Shown here: piece after piece, positions 31,976 through 43,700 of the stretch | Numbering within the stretch: position 1 is the stretch's first letter | Layout of the letters: each line of letters starts with the position of its first letter | Assembly: GCA_036925085.1 (NCBI GenBank) | Contig: JAUPFP010000115.1 | Location: forward strand, 1 to 64,000 | Reading direction: 5' to 3' | DNA from: Brachycybe producta | Lineage: Eukaryota > Arthropoda > Diplopoda > Playtdesmida > Andrognathidae | Length of the DNA: 64,000 bases | Notes under the pieces: generated by a model | Seen by the model: the letters and a program-made list of their open reading frames with translations, nothing else | Told to the model about the DNA's origin: nothing | The model's database searches: none | Made by a program: the position numbers and the translations under genes

Positions 31976-33916
31976 AATTTTGTGTGAAATGAAAATGTTA
32001 AATTATGCTAATAAGGCTAATGTTAATCTATTAGGCCTAATGGTTCTTGATTTGTAATTGTTTGCATATAATAAGTAATCACAAAATGCATTGTCAATTC
32101 TTTTGTTTAATAATTGAACCAGGAATAAGTTTTTTTGTTTTGCATAAATTAGAAGTGCTCATATAGGCATGTGGTGGACGTAAGTGGTCAATTGCATAAA
32201 TTACTTCAAAACATAAGATTAACATCAAAAACTGGTTTTGGTCATCCGGATTTTTTTTTGTTGTAACTTCTTTTGATTAAAAAAGAGGAAACGCAAAGTT
32301 AAAAAGATAGTTGTTTCTGCAAATGCACATTCAAATATTTCAGTATAAATAGCCTCCTCTTTTCTACCTGTTTCTTCTATACCTTTATTTTGAGGTCTAA
32401 ATTCAAGAAGACAAATATAGCATTTTTAACTGCAACTTTTGAACTCTTTAAACAATGTTCGAACATAAAAAAATTCTCATCTTATTTTATCTTATTTTTT
32501 TCTATGTTGGAACCTTGATTAGAGGATTCAAGTTAGAAGTTTCAAGTATGAAATGTTCTTAGATTTGGACCTGAAAATGAGGGAGCCTCTCTGCCAAGTT
32601 GCAAACAATGTAACAAGCCTCTCTTTCAAAAAAAGGCTGAGAGCAGGTGAGAGCAATGCTATATTATTATATCCTTATTGCTCAGGTGTGTGTGTTGTTG
32701 GATAGGTGCTGATGGCCTATGAGTGAGATTTTCTCTCTCAACCGTATAGAAAAAAGGGGGTCACATGTTTCTGACCGATTCGGGAAGAGTGTTTCACGGC
32801 GGCATTTGTGAGCTAACCTCTGAGGACGACGGTTGTTGTTGTTAGAGTCGATTTACAGTAGAGAAAAATACACCTTTTTTAAATGTAGTTAAGAGTGTGG
32901 TGTTTTTTTTTAAACGTGAATTTATTGATTGGATTTTTTTTTTGACACTTCAAAAAAATAATTGATACATGGAAAACTTCCATTTGGATTATTATTATTA
33001 TTATTTTTAAAATATTTATGTGAATGTGTGTGTGTGTGTCTAAACTTCAAGGATTGTTTTTTTTTAAATGTACATTATTGAAAAGTTTTCAACAAAAAAA
33101 AAGACCGGATATGGAAATGTGTTTTTTTTTGAGGGACATTTGATTTAAAAAAAATTTCGGTGGAAAAAAAAGGGTTGGAGGACCTTTTTTTTATTATATT
33201 TAAAAATATATATATAAAAAAAAATTAACGTAAAAAAGGATGGTCACTAGTGTCACATACTGTGTCATTCGGGATATTATTATTAATTTATTATCACTAT
33301 AAAAAACAAATACAAACAACCATAAAAAAATCTGTATTCATTTTCAGTTGTTTTCTTGCTTGAATTGTGGTTAGTTTTTTTTTTACTATGAGGATTATGG
33401 TGATTATTATTATGTTCAGCGGAATAAGTGTCGAAGTATCACTTTATAATAATAATAATAGAAATTTGGAAATCATTTTATCTTGAACATAAAAAGGTAG
33501 GCAATAATTAAGCTAATTTCTTCTTTGATTAAATAATTTAAGTGATGTTTTTTTAAAACTTTTTAAGAATTTTGTTGAATTTTTCATTGAATTTTTATGG
33601 TAGTTTTTATAGTTGTTATTTTTTGCTATGACGTCATCTTCTGATTTGTATTTAAAATTGTACAAAGATCAGAGTGGACGTTGATCGTGAAAATACCTAC
33701 TATAAACGCGATATAATTTTTTTTGGTGGCTTTATGAAATATAGCTTTTACTGTCCATTGTCAGAGATTTAAAAAAAAATAGAAGAAAAATTAAATTGCA
33801 ATATACACTACAAATAAAGCGTACATTTCTAATTAAAAATGCAACATTATTATCGATAAATTATCTTGCATTTTATATTAAAAAAATTAAAATACATGCT
33901 TTAGTTTTTATTATTA
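31976..33916. other. Unique DNA; possible transcription start region near 32.8 kb
   Basis: A small G+C/CpG-richer block at 32775-32862 (CACGGCGGCATTTGTGAGC) is followed by long T and A tracts. At 33388 an ATG opens a hydrophobic 32-codon frame (MRIMVIIIMFSGISVEVS) with the look of a signal peptide and a donor-like GTAGGC just past its stop. A gene start is possible but unproven. Confidence 0.25.
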
Positions 33917-34180
33917 CAGTGCAATCGCGGTAATCCGAACTCATGAGAGTTCGAAACTTTCAGTAATCCGAACACAATTATAAAAAAAAAATCGACCAAA
34001 TATGCGAAACAAACTTAAAATTAATGTATAATATCATTAAATAATGATAATAAAAATTGACAGTAATGATTTGTAAATAATAACATTTAATGTAATTTAT
34101 TTTTATTCAATCTCGTTAATCCGAACACCCCACCCCCCCCCCCCCCTTTGCATTGATTAGTTCGGATTTCCGCGTTCGTA
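33917..34180. mobile_element. pogo/Tigger-like relic (CAGTGCAATCGCGGTAATCC)
   Basis: The left end CAGTGCAATCGCGGTAATCC follows TA. The motif repeats as AATCTCGTTAATCCGAAC at 34108, and the right side has TAGTTCGGATTTCCGCG. Such ends are typical of pogo-type Tc1/mariner elements. A 14-C run at 34133-34146 lies inside. Confidence 0.5.
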
Positions 34181-34251
34181 TTTAATATTATAAATCAATG
34201 GTTCTTAACCTTTTGTCTCTCCTTTCTCCTAACATCTCCCCTGAGTGTGAT

Positions 34252-34442
34252 CTGGGAATACACATACCAATTTTTGGAACACTTTTCGACTACAGAATGG
34301 AGTCGAAGGTGGTTAAGCTACATGTATACTTGTAATGTGGTTGCAAATGCATTTTCTATGAAATAACTCAAGGTGGTCGGTTTTGGCGACAACCCGATTT
34401 CATTTTACAGTCTAAAAGTGGTCTTGTGTGCCAAGGGCTTCA
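34252..34442. mobile_element. Family I MITE, copy 1
   Basis: Arms CACTTTTCGACTACAGAATGG and CATTTTACAGTCTAAAAGTGG are inverted. The centre AATGTGGTTGC ... TTTTCTATG ... CAAGGTGG is shared with copies at 41315 and 50216. Confidence 0.75.
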
Positions 34443-34752
34443 CGGTCAACAACTCCCCATAGAAATAAAATTTGTCAAATTAATCAAGATAATACATGAG
34501 AAAATTATTATTAATCCAATGCTTTGACTATATTTGACTATATCGCCATAAAATTAATAAGGTGAATTTTTTTATTATTTTCAATATAATAACGAACTCG
34601 TATATAGTTGAAATTTTAATTTGTTTACGTATAATTTATATTAATTTGACTATCTATTCAATTTCATTTCATTTTTGATGAAAATTTTCAAGAGGCAATC
34701 TCCCCTCTCCCCTGTATGATCATATCCTCCATACTTCATTATAGGAAGCCTA

Positions 34753-35062
34753 ATACCTTGTACACACAAGAGTTAAATGAATTCAAATTAAATGTGTTTA
34801 GGTGAATTATACAGAAGCCAGTTAAAGACATGAACCCAAATAAAAATTGACTTTTATTATTAATAGTTTAAATTGAAATACTAAATCAATATTTTGTCAA
34901 TAGTTTATATAATTATATTGAAGTATTAACTCAATATTTTGAGATTATTAACTGAATAAATTGAATTCGACATGTTGTTTGTTTGCCCTTCACAGGGCTC
35001 TGTAGAACGCATTTATTATTTAAATGCATTTAAGTTATCAGCTGTGTGTACTATGTATAACC
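34753..35062. mobile_element. Family F element, copy 1
   Basis: Outer ends CCTTGTACACACA and TGTGTGTACTATG are inverted. Interior TAAATGAATTCAAATTAAAT, AATAAAAATTGACTTTTAT, TTTGCCCTTCACAGGGCTCT and TATTTAAATGCATTTAA are shared with 43335 and 60382. Confidence 0.8.
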
Positions 35063-35187
35063 CAGGTTAAGAAAGCCTGTTTTAGATGAGATTTAAATGT
35101 ATTTTTATCACAGCTCTTTCTATTTCGTAATATTGTAACTAATAATTTCATAAAAATGCCATCAAAAATGAAAAAAAAATTTTTTTG

Positions 35188-35309
35188 TTAATTATTTAAC
35201 ATAATTAAATTTTTATAAGAATTTCTTTTGTGGCCAGTTTCAACAGTTGCTATACATAAAGGGTCAGTGGGCAGTTCTTGTTGTACTTTATTTAACCAGA
35301 TCTTTTGTT
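35188..35309 (-). other. Open stretch with strong acceptor, possible terminal exon
   Basis: After CTACTAAAGTTTTCAG (branch-point-like motif plus acceptor, minus strand) a frame reads QKIWLNKVQQELPTDPLC and continues to a stop at 35188. The plus strand is open here too for 74 codons. No partner exon with matching phase is established. Confidence 0.18.
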
Positions 35310-35934
35310 CTGAAAACTTTAGTAGAATGGGTAGACATTTTTTTTTCTTCATATTTATTATTAAACTTCAGACCAACTAATAACATGTTTAAAAACTTTA
35401 TTATTTTTTATTGTTGTTTTTGTTGTTGCTGTATAAGCAATTACCGGGTATTTGGCACTGTTCTAACTTAACTTATAAATTACAGTAGCACCATTGACTT
35501 AATTCATTGTAGAATGTATATAGCAATTATTATAGAATAGAAGAATCACCGATTGGTCTAACAAAAAAAAAAGCCAAAATGTGATCACTACTTACAGGCC
35601 AGAAGATAAAAGACTTGACTGTTGTTATATTGAAATATCTATATAATGTATAAGAATATCAATGACCCACTTGTTAAAAAGATTTAAGAACAATACACTA
35701 TAATAATATTTAAGACAATAAATATTACAATATATATACGTACCTCAAGGTAAAGTATAATTTGTAGAAGAAGAACCAAAAAAAACTTGAACTGTTCACT
35801 TTTTTAACCCTTTGAACCCGACTTTTTTTATGAAGTCCATTACAAAATGAATTACTTAATGAACCACTATGAAGTAGTGTATTGGCTCTTCAATATAAAA
35901 ACTAATGTTGTTTAAAAAAAATGTTGATTGCTAT

Positions 35935-36349
35935 CAGGGCCGGATTTAGCCAAGACGGGCCTATAGGCTTTATGGGTCTTGCCCTCCTCCTTCACCTAAT
36001 AGGCAATAAAATTTCAATAATTTTAATAATTTTTTTTCAAACCCCTAAGCATGGTATGGTACTAGTATTATACTAAATATCGGTACAGGCGCAGCAAAGT
36101 TATGGAAAAGCAAATAGGTTATGTGCTGTTATGATTTTGCAAGTGTACATTGTCTTTTTAAGAGAAACAAAAACGTTATAAGTGCGATTGCAAACTGCAG
36201 ACATTTTATAATAATGATAATGGTAATGACAAATTTATACACTTTTTAATTTTTTTTTAACTTTTGCACGGGCGTCTGGCAACCAAGATCTACAAGCTTT
36301 TAGGCTTCATGTTTTCAGTCTACTTAGCCTAGTGGATAATCCAGCCCTG
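35935..36349. mobile_element. hAT-like MITE (CAGGGCCGGATTTAGCC ends)
   Basis: Ends CAGGGCCGGATTTAGCC and GGATAATCCAGCCCTG are inverted; flanks attgctat (35927-35934) and gttgctat (36350-36357) match 7 of 8. Length 415 bp. Confidence 0.88.
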
Positions 36350-36465
36350 GTTGCTATATAAGCTTATATACATTGTTCTACAAGTGTCTTATAATATGTT
36401 TGTGTAGGCTTTAAACGTGGCCATATTTTTTTTAAAAAAGTAAGAAATGTTATTTATTGTCTCAC

Positions 36466-36515
36466 CTCAAAGTTGTCTTGAGAACAACAGAAACAAATGA
36501 TTTAGTTAACGCCAT
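36466..36515 (-). other. Candidate first coding exon, unproven
   Basis: An ATGGCG start reads MALTKSFVSVVLKTTL and ends at AG|GTGAGA, a consensus donor. The peptide looks like a mitochondrial presequence. A 23-nt AG/GTAAGT-bounded segment at 35603-35625 could follow in phase, but the chain is not closed. Confidence 0.18.
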
Positions 36516-38551
36516 TAAGAGATTTAATTTTTTTTTTCTTTCTCTCTTTCTCAAATATATACGTGCTTGCCATTGTTTGTCACAAAATGTAGGCCTTTGT
36601 ACACTTTATAGTCTAACCTAGTTGCAAGGCTATTTTTATGTTTTGTCTACTTCACAACAAGTCCGTTATTAAGAATCTTTTTTTAAGGTTAGCCACTTGT
36701 TGAATGTGTCCATTTCTAAGCAAATTGGTAATGTCCTCAACCTTATGCCACACAATACAACTTAACAGTTCTCACACATTTTCCATTTTGCCTATAAACT
36801 ATATATTACTTATATAGTGATTACTTGTGGGCTTTAACAATACATGTAAAACATTTTAAGTGTGTAATAGCATCTTTTTGGTAAATCCCACTTTTTCATG
36901 CTTTTTTCTCAGAATTTACAAAGTTACATAACAAACAATAGTGTTTTATAGCATTAGGGGAATCTGTAAAAAAAAAAAGGCATTTCTATATTGAAGACTG
37001 GGCAATAGCCATTCGGGTTTTTACAGACTTTACTGATGCTGCAGTTTTGAATAGTACGGTACAGACAATATTAATGTATGTAGCATTAGATAAAGTCACT
37101 ACAAGCATAAATTAAGCCATTGCTTATTCAGTTTGCATGATGAAATTTGAATTTACCAATGTTAGAAACACTTCAGTGTTTGAAATTTACTATTCAACAC
37201 AACCAATCATCAAAATAAATAACGGCTGGAGAATGCATTAATAGTGATCAAATAACTGCAAATTAAAAGTGGTCAGCCATTTTTTTTTACAAATTTTACC
37301 GTTGCTATATGAAATACAAGAATGTTTTGTAGATATTGGTAAATTCCATAAACAATTACTGCAGAAGTTGTATAGTAGACAATGTGATGTTGTAAATGAG
37401 CAAGTAATGGTTTTGCTAATCCATTTACTGTGATTGGATAATCTATAATAACCAGGGATACCTGAGTTAGGCTTTATTACTTTACCTTTTTGTCTAACTA
37501 TTTACCTATCGTGATCTGAACTAATACTTCAGAAACACTTGCAGCGTTTGTAGTTTGTCGCTAAGTAGTTATTATTACCTAGCTACCATCATCCATATTG
37601 TACTTTTGTGGCCTTTTGTTAGCAATACGTAAAGTACTAAAGTTGAGAGAAACGTGTTTGCACGTCGTTAAACCATGACACCTTTTGAATTTGAATTGGG
37701 ATTAAGTAGTTGTAACTTTAAGATTTAGATCGTTTATGGTGTCAACTCAAGAACAAGGTTGTTCTTGAAATAGTATTGTTTTGATTAATTAATAAGTCAT
37801 TGAGAAATATTAATGTCGTCATCACGTTTTGTTGAACATGTGATAGTGATTATAATATTTTTTCATAATTTGTTTTAATTGCAAACATTCTATATACAGG
37901 AAAAAATAAGCAACCACGTTAAGGCTATACATTTCATCAATTTCTTTCAATATTTCATGGAAATCTTTGTTGAAATAAAACAAAGTTCATATATTTTAGA
38001 ACATCTTTGTTAATTTTGTCTTAACAAATTTTATTTTAATTATTTTTTTTTAATTATTTTATCAACTTACAGACCAGACTGTCTCAAAACACCCTGATAT
38101 TTATTTAATTTGATATTTTTTGTTAAATTTTATTTTTATAAGGAAAAATTCTTAGCATAGGCCTACAGTAATTAAAAAAATTAAGATAAAATTGTCAGAT
38201 TTTTATTACATGAAGATATTCTAAAATAATGTGTTTTTGATTTCCATTAAGATTTTCATGAAATTTTAGTTTTGTACGAAAAAGTTTCGAATTGCATATT
38301 GGTTGCTATTTTATGTTTTCCATAGCTGTAAATATTTATTATCGGTTTCTCAACACAAAGAAAGAGAATAAATTGTTCAGAAAAGAGAATTTCACCTTGT
38401 TTTCAACAAAGTATAGAAAAATTGATGTATATTTTATTCAGATGGCTGAATAAACACATTTCTCTTCATATAGAAATGTATTATATTATTTTAAAAAAAA
38501 AAATTTAAAAAAAAAATAATCAGGCTAAAAGTTAATTTTTCAAAAATGTAG
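36516..38551. other. Long repeat-poor A+T-rich stretch
   Basis: No dispersed repeat recognised over about 2 kb, unusual for this window. Contains the exon candidates listed at 37300-37560 and nothing else firm. Confidence 0.4.
37300..37560 (-). other. Two candidate exons in matching phase, unproven
   Basis: Minus strand: exon 37560-37506 (AG|CGACAA ... GATAG|GTAAAT) has one open frame, RQTTNAASVSEVLVQIT. Exon 37358-37300 (ACTTCTGCAG|TAATTG ... ACG|GTAAAA) joins in phase as IVYGIYQYLQNILVFHIAT. A further acceptor 44 bp on would add LFDHY and a stop. Each element is weak alone; phase agreement is the only extra support. No family recognised. Confidence 0.2.
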
Positions 38552-38665
38552 AACAAGAGATTGTCGCGCTTTTGTGTCTATGTTAATCAAGCGGATGAAC
38601 TAACTCCCTTCAAAAGGGAAAAAGTGAGGAGGAACTCGTCAAAATCAACCAAGCAATTCATTTAG
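38552..38665 (+). other. G+C-richer open block, possible terminal exon
   Basis: After ATGTAG| the plus strand reads NKRLSRFCVYVNQADELTP and on to a stop at 38665, 37 codons, with base composition well above its surroundings. The acceptor is weak and no upstream exon is seen. The minus strand reads MNCLVDFDEFL here, so the strand is uncertain. Confidence 0.2.
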
Positions 38666-39204
38666 AACTTCTTTTTTTATATCTAACTGAAAAAAGAAGA
38701 AAAAAATTCAAACAAAAAAAATCTATGAATGGAAAAATCTTTGAAATGTAAAATTTGCTGTTTTTCTGCAAGATAAGTTTAAATAATTTAATTGTTAAAA
38801 GCTCATGGTTTATTTATTTATTCACTACTTTAATTTTATTTAATGTAAAAAAAAATCTTCAAATACTATATAAATGTTCTTATAATATTAACAATTGTTT
38901 ACACAAAGGTTTAAATTTAAATTCGTTTTCTCCATATTAACAAAAAAATCAATGAATTTGGAGGTAGTTTCTCTGTAAACTGATTTTATTGTCTTATTTT
39001 TTTTTTCACACGTTTTTAAAGAGGAATTTAACAGATTTTATCTGCTTTGAAAATGGTTAAAAGATTTGTAATTTGATAAATTTGAATGAATGGAAAATCC
39101 TTTTTGCATGATATCATTAGATGACTTTACATTTTAATAATAATTATCTGATATCTAAAATATATTTGACTACAGATAATATTATTTTTGAAAATGACAT
39201 CAAT
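38666..39204. other. A+T-rich spacer, no gene
   Basis: Low-complexity A+T sequence; the 61-codon frame at 38755 is N/L/F-rich noise. Confidence 0.45.
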
Positions 39205-39425
39205 GGACCTCACTACAGAAAAAGTCATAAAATTGTGACAATCGTATAACTTATGTTGTCAATGCTTGTGCACTATTATTTTATGATTGTTACATTAGTT
39301 TGTACATCAGTCAATGGCAGTCATAGGACAATATTTGTCATAATAATATTTTTTCAAGTTTGCTTTTGTGACTATGAGCGAAATGTGACAATTTACTGTC
39401 ATATTACAGTCTTATTTTAAAGTGA
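39205..39425 (+). mobile_element. Family D element, copy 3
   Basis: CATAAAATTGTGACAATCGT, ACATCAGTCAATGGCAGTCA, AATATTTGTCATAATAATAT and ATGTGACAATTTACTGTCAT in the same order as the 4694 copy. Confidence 0.75.
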
Positions 39426-40011
39426 TCCAAATTTTACTTTTTGTCAACACCTTGACTACAATTTTCCTAAAAAGTGTTATTTTAAAGATAATAGTTAAGA
39501 AAAATACAGTACTTTAAGCACGTTCAGACACTAAACGTTATAACATTTATACTACTTATTTTTTTTTAACTATTTCCGGTTTAGCTATATTCAAAATCTC
39601 TTCGAATATTGTGAGCGTTATCATTTACGTAATAATAAAGGTATGTTGTTATACAGTACAGTATATGCACAATATAATATAAGGCCTACACACATTAGGT
39701 CTACGGTCATTAACCCTTTACACTGTTGGTTGAATACCAGACTCATAATTGAAAAATGTTGTGAATAACCATTTTCTTATGTAAAAATGTTTACTATGAT
39801 TTTTGCATCTTCACCCTTTGGGTTTTTTTTTTCTTCTTCTAAATGTTTAATTGAGTTTCTTTGAAGAACGCGAAAAAACAAAAACCTCATCGTGACCAAA
39901 AAACATATATGTGACAGCCAATTTCTTTCACGTTTAAACGTTTTGAATATCCGGAAGAATTACAAAATTACTTCCTTTGCAACATTACTTTACTCCCTCC
40001 ATCTAAAATAA
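39426..40011. other. A+T-rich spacer
   Basis: Nothing recognised beyond short T tracts. Confidence 0.4.
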
Positions 40012-40620
40012 ACTTATTTTAATTTGTATCAAATTGTGGATGGATATAAACTTTTAAAATTTTACTGTGGCAGCCATTTTGTTTTGCATGTTTTTTTTTT
40101 AAACTGTACAACAAAGTTGGACAAAAATGGTAACTATTTTTAGGGGTTTATTATAATTATGGAAAGATAAAAACTTAACATTTTACTAAGGGTTGCTTGT
40201 TAAACTACAACATATTTGGACAAAAATGGGATCCATTTTTGAGGGGTTCATTCTAAGAATTCACATCTAAAATGGCAGCTATTGTTTTATTAGCAAGAAC
40301 GTTGTCTCTGAATTTTGAAAAATAAAAAACACCACATGCAGCTAGTTGTAGACAAGGTGGTTTTAATTTGCATCAATTGTGGAAAAAAACTTTTAAACTT
40401 TTACTGTGGTAGCCATTTTGTTTTGCTTGTTTTTTTAAAAAACTGTACAACAAAGTTTGAAAAAAAAATGGTAATCATTTTTTGGGGATGTTTATTCTAA
40501 GAATTTACAGCAAATATGTCAGCTATTGTTACTTTTACTAGCAAGAAAGTTTTCTCTTGGAATTTTGAAAGATAAAAAAGCTTTTTTACACCACAAGCAA
40601 CTATAATTCTAGAAGGTGGT
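40012..40620 (+). repeat. Direct duplication, units about 345 and 260 bp
   Basis: TTTTACTGTGGCAGCCATTT (40061) recurs 339 bp later as TTTTACTGTGGTAGCCATTT. So do AACTGTACAACAAAGTT, TTCATTCTAAGAATT and the unit end AGACAAGGTGG / AGAAGGTGG. The second unit lacks a roughly 80-bp internal segment that is itself partly repeated in the first. Confidence 0.8.
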
Positions 40621-41314
40621 AACATGTAATCTCAAAGTAATAATAATGCTGAAAAAAAAAATGGCTGCCAAGTTTAGTATCAAAATTGGTGAAGGAATTT
40701 ATTCTGAAATAGATACTGTACTGTAGAGAATAATTATATAATCGGTTTAGTGTTGGAAGGAAATCATGTGGGTTAGGTTCAAATCTGTTCAATGAAGAAC
40801 AGGGCGGTTTATTTATATTTATTTCTGGTTTGGAGTTGAGTATGTTATTTAAGAGAAGAAGAAGATGGCGATCATTATACTCCACCTACCAAATACAGTC
40901 AGATGTCACCTTTTGTTCACCTTTGTTCTAAATTGTATGAATTATTTATCTCTCTGAATGTAGCCTACAATATAAAGCACACCTGATCGAGAAAAAATAC
41001 TAGATTTGTTAGAACAGTACAGGTAGTAACAAGGTGACGGATATCATTTGCATTTCTAGAATTATATTTTCAAATCAAAGTTAATGTAATTAAATGCAAA
41101 TGTCCATAATTGGTGTGCTCAAGTGGTAGCTCACATGTATTTCAGTATAGTTCTAATATTTAATTGGTATCAGATAATACAATAGGCACAATTTGCATTT
41201 TTTTAGTGTCGATTATGCATTATGCATTATTATTTGAAATGGTATCGCTGGGGGTTCTTGGGACACTTCACCTAAAAGACAGTTCATCTAAACAATTACA
41301 TATACACCACATAC
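40621..41314. other. Unique DNA, nothing firm
   Basis: All three plus-strand frames are open near 40860-40930, which argues for chance. A short TPDREKILDLLEQY reading ends at a GTAGTA donor at 41023, unsupported. Confidence 0.3.
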
Positions 41315-41495
41315 TCGGAATACACAGACCACGTTTTGACCACTTTTCTACTGCAAAATGAAGTCGAAGGTGGTTGAGCTGTGGTTGTCATGTATTTTTT
41401 ATGGAAAGACTCAAGGTGGGTCGGTATTGGCGAACTACCCAACTTCATTTTGCAGTCTAAAAGTGGTTAAAAAGTGGCTTATGTGTCAAGGAACT
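41315..41495. mobile_element. Family I MITE, copy 2
   Basis: TACACAGACCACGTTTTGAC, TGCAAAATGAAGTCGAAGGT and the mirrored TTCATTTTGCAGTCTAAAAG; centre ATGGAAAGACTCAAGGTGGG. Confidence 0.75.
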
Positions 41496-43064
41496 AAATG
41501 TATTTTCACTTAAATGACAGTAGAACATTAAATATTTATGTGAAAACATCACTAGAATAAATTGCATTTCGAAAACGCTTGAAATACATTTACGCATGTG
41601 GGATCTTGGCTTTATAGTCTCACTTTTTTTTTCTTCTAAAAAAAATAGATAGGGGGAATTTCAAGTTAAGCTCTTTTGAGATACAGAAAAAAAGGTAGAA
41701 TACAACGTGTCCCTTTAAAGTTTTTTTTTTTGAAAACCCCCTTCCATCCTTTTTTTTATATTTTGAAATATATGCAATAAAACTCACTCACAAATCTTGT
41801 CTTAAGTTGGGGGGGGGAGAATTAGGGGATAAAATGAGAATACCGAGTGTACCTTTTCAACCCCATAAACTAGAGAGAGAGAGAGGTATTGCTAACCTCT
41901 ATCTCCAACCCTCATCCATTGTGCACTAGAGATGGATTCCTATGAGATGGGAATCGTGCAAAATCGAAGACATCCTTAATATTTCCTCCAACTTTCCACT
42001 TTATTGTCTTGCTATATATATTTTTTGGGGAGTTTGAAAAACTAAACCTGTTAGGTCAACAACAACAAAAAAAAGTTAAAACAGTTAGTCAGGGCCTCCA
42101 AAAAGGACAAGTTCATGAAGATAAAAGTTAACATCACCCTAAACTTAATCAATTGGAATCCGTTTAAAATCGCATTTTTCCCATTGCAATTGAAGTGATT
42201 TTCATAGAGATGGAAATATTTTTTTCGTCTAGAATTTCTAGATATTTTTTTTTTGGAAGTGTGAGAGAAATTATTTTATTCTCACTTGTAGTTCAAAATT
42301 TAAAATCTAGTGTTACACACACACCGTGCAAACCTTCTTCCCCCCCCCCCCCGTTCTTCACTGACATATGAAGCTTGTTAACATATAATAAACCTGAACA
42401 ATTTTCCGTGCAATAATATGTCACGGTTTTATTTTTCATAGTATATAAAGGGTTAACAAATGTCGAGACCTTAATTTTTTTTTTAACAACCTCAACAAAA
42501 AATACGACATTTTAAGTTCGTTAAAAAAATGTTGCAGGCGATTTCGTGCTTCATAGTACATGGAAACACTTGAGGACCTTGAACCCTTTTTTTGTAGATT
42601 TTAGTCTAGAATTTAAAATATAAAGTGGTCTCAAAAACGCGGGTTGTGTGGTCCGCTGACAGCTTTTATGCAAACAACATAGAAAATATTAGTTTTGGAC
42701 TTTTGGTATACGTATATAGCAAAAGCACATTTCTAAACTCACTGGTTAATCAGCATTGTTGTATTGACAGTGCCATCATAACAGATTCAGTAGATTAACT
42801 GGTGGTTTTAAAACGTGCTGATAATTTCAGGATAAAACGTATTTTTCAGAACCAAAAAGCCCCCAATCTATATAGACCAAAACATAAAAAGTGGCCCAGC
42901 TAAATCATTTAAAATTAAATATCTCGAATCTTTTTGGTTCAATTTCACTGGAAAATTGACATTTATCTCAAAAATTATAATTAACTCCAAATAAGATTTT
43001 TGTTTGTTTGAAAGATCATGTGCTTAAGCAAAAAGACATTATTAAATTCCATTTAAAGATGGTT
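41496..43064. other. A+T-rich spacer with homopolymers
   Basis: GAGAGA at 41874-41884 and a 13-C run at 42340-42352. No exon or repeat family recognised. Confidence 0.4.
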
Positions 43065-43700
43065 TGTGAACAGCTGATTGTCAAACTCTGATTATTCTGT
43101 CTTTCTGGAACAAAATTAAGACAAACTAGAAAATGTTTTAGAAACTAGAAGGGGTAGCTTGATCACTTGAGGGTATTTTTCATGTTAATATCTTTCAAAA
43201 TAAATCTTTTAAGAGACAATTTTTAAAAAAATCATCTGATTCAAGTCGAACCGCTTTCAAACTTACGTAAGAAAACGCTTAATTTGAAAGATATCAACAT
43301 GAAAACATCCTTTAAGTGGTTGAGCTACCTGTTTATATGAGTTAAATGAATTCAAATTAAATGTGTTTAGGTGAATTATACGGAATCCTGTTAAGGACAT
43401 TAACCAAATAAAAATTGACTTTATTATTAATATTTTAAATTGAAATACTAAATCAATATTTTAATGTCAATAGTTTCTATAATTTATATTTAAGTATTAA
43501 CTCAATATTTTCAGATTATTAACTGAATAAATTGAATTCGATATATTGTTTATTTGCCCTTCACAGGCCTCTGTAGAATACGTTTATTATTTAAATGCAT
43601 TTAAATTATCAGGTTCACATTCAAGTTTCTCTTCATTTTGCACCTGAAAGACAATAGTGAAGAGTTCGAGAGACGTTTACACTTTAACCTCATAAAGCAT
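43065..43700. repeat. Family C palindrome interrupted by a family F element
   Basis: Left terminus GAACAGCTGATTGTCAAACT, both arms, then at GAGCTACCT the family F copy intervenes. The arm resumes CATTCAAGTTTCTCTTC and ends AGAGTTCGAGAGACGTTTAC. Confidence 0.8.
43335..43612. mobile_element. Family F element, copy 2, nested in family C
   Basis: GTTAAATGAATTCAAATTAA, GGTGAATTATACGGAATCC, TTTGCCCTTCACAGGCCTCT and TTTAAATGCATTTAAATTAT match copy 1. The outermost TGTACACACA ends are missing or diverged. Confidence 0.8.

Noticed and set aside
38552-38680. EF-hand-like VDFDEFL on the minus strand
   Set aside because: Only the last residues of an EF loop are present, without the acidic positions before it, and the plus strand is open longer over the same bases.
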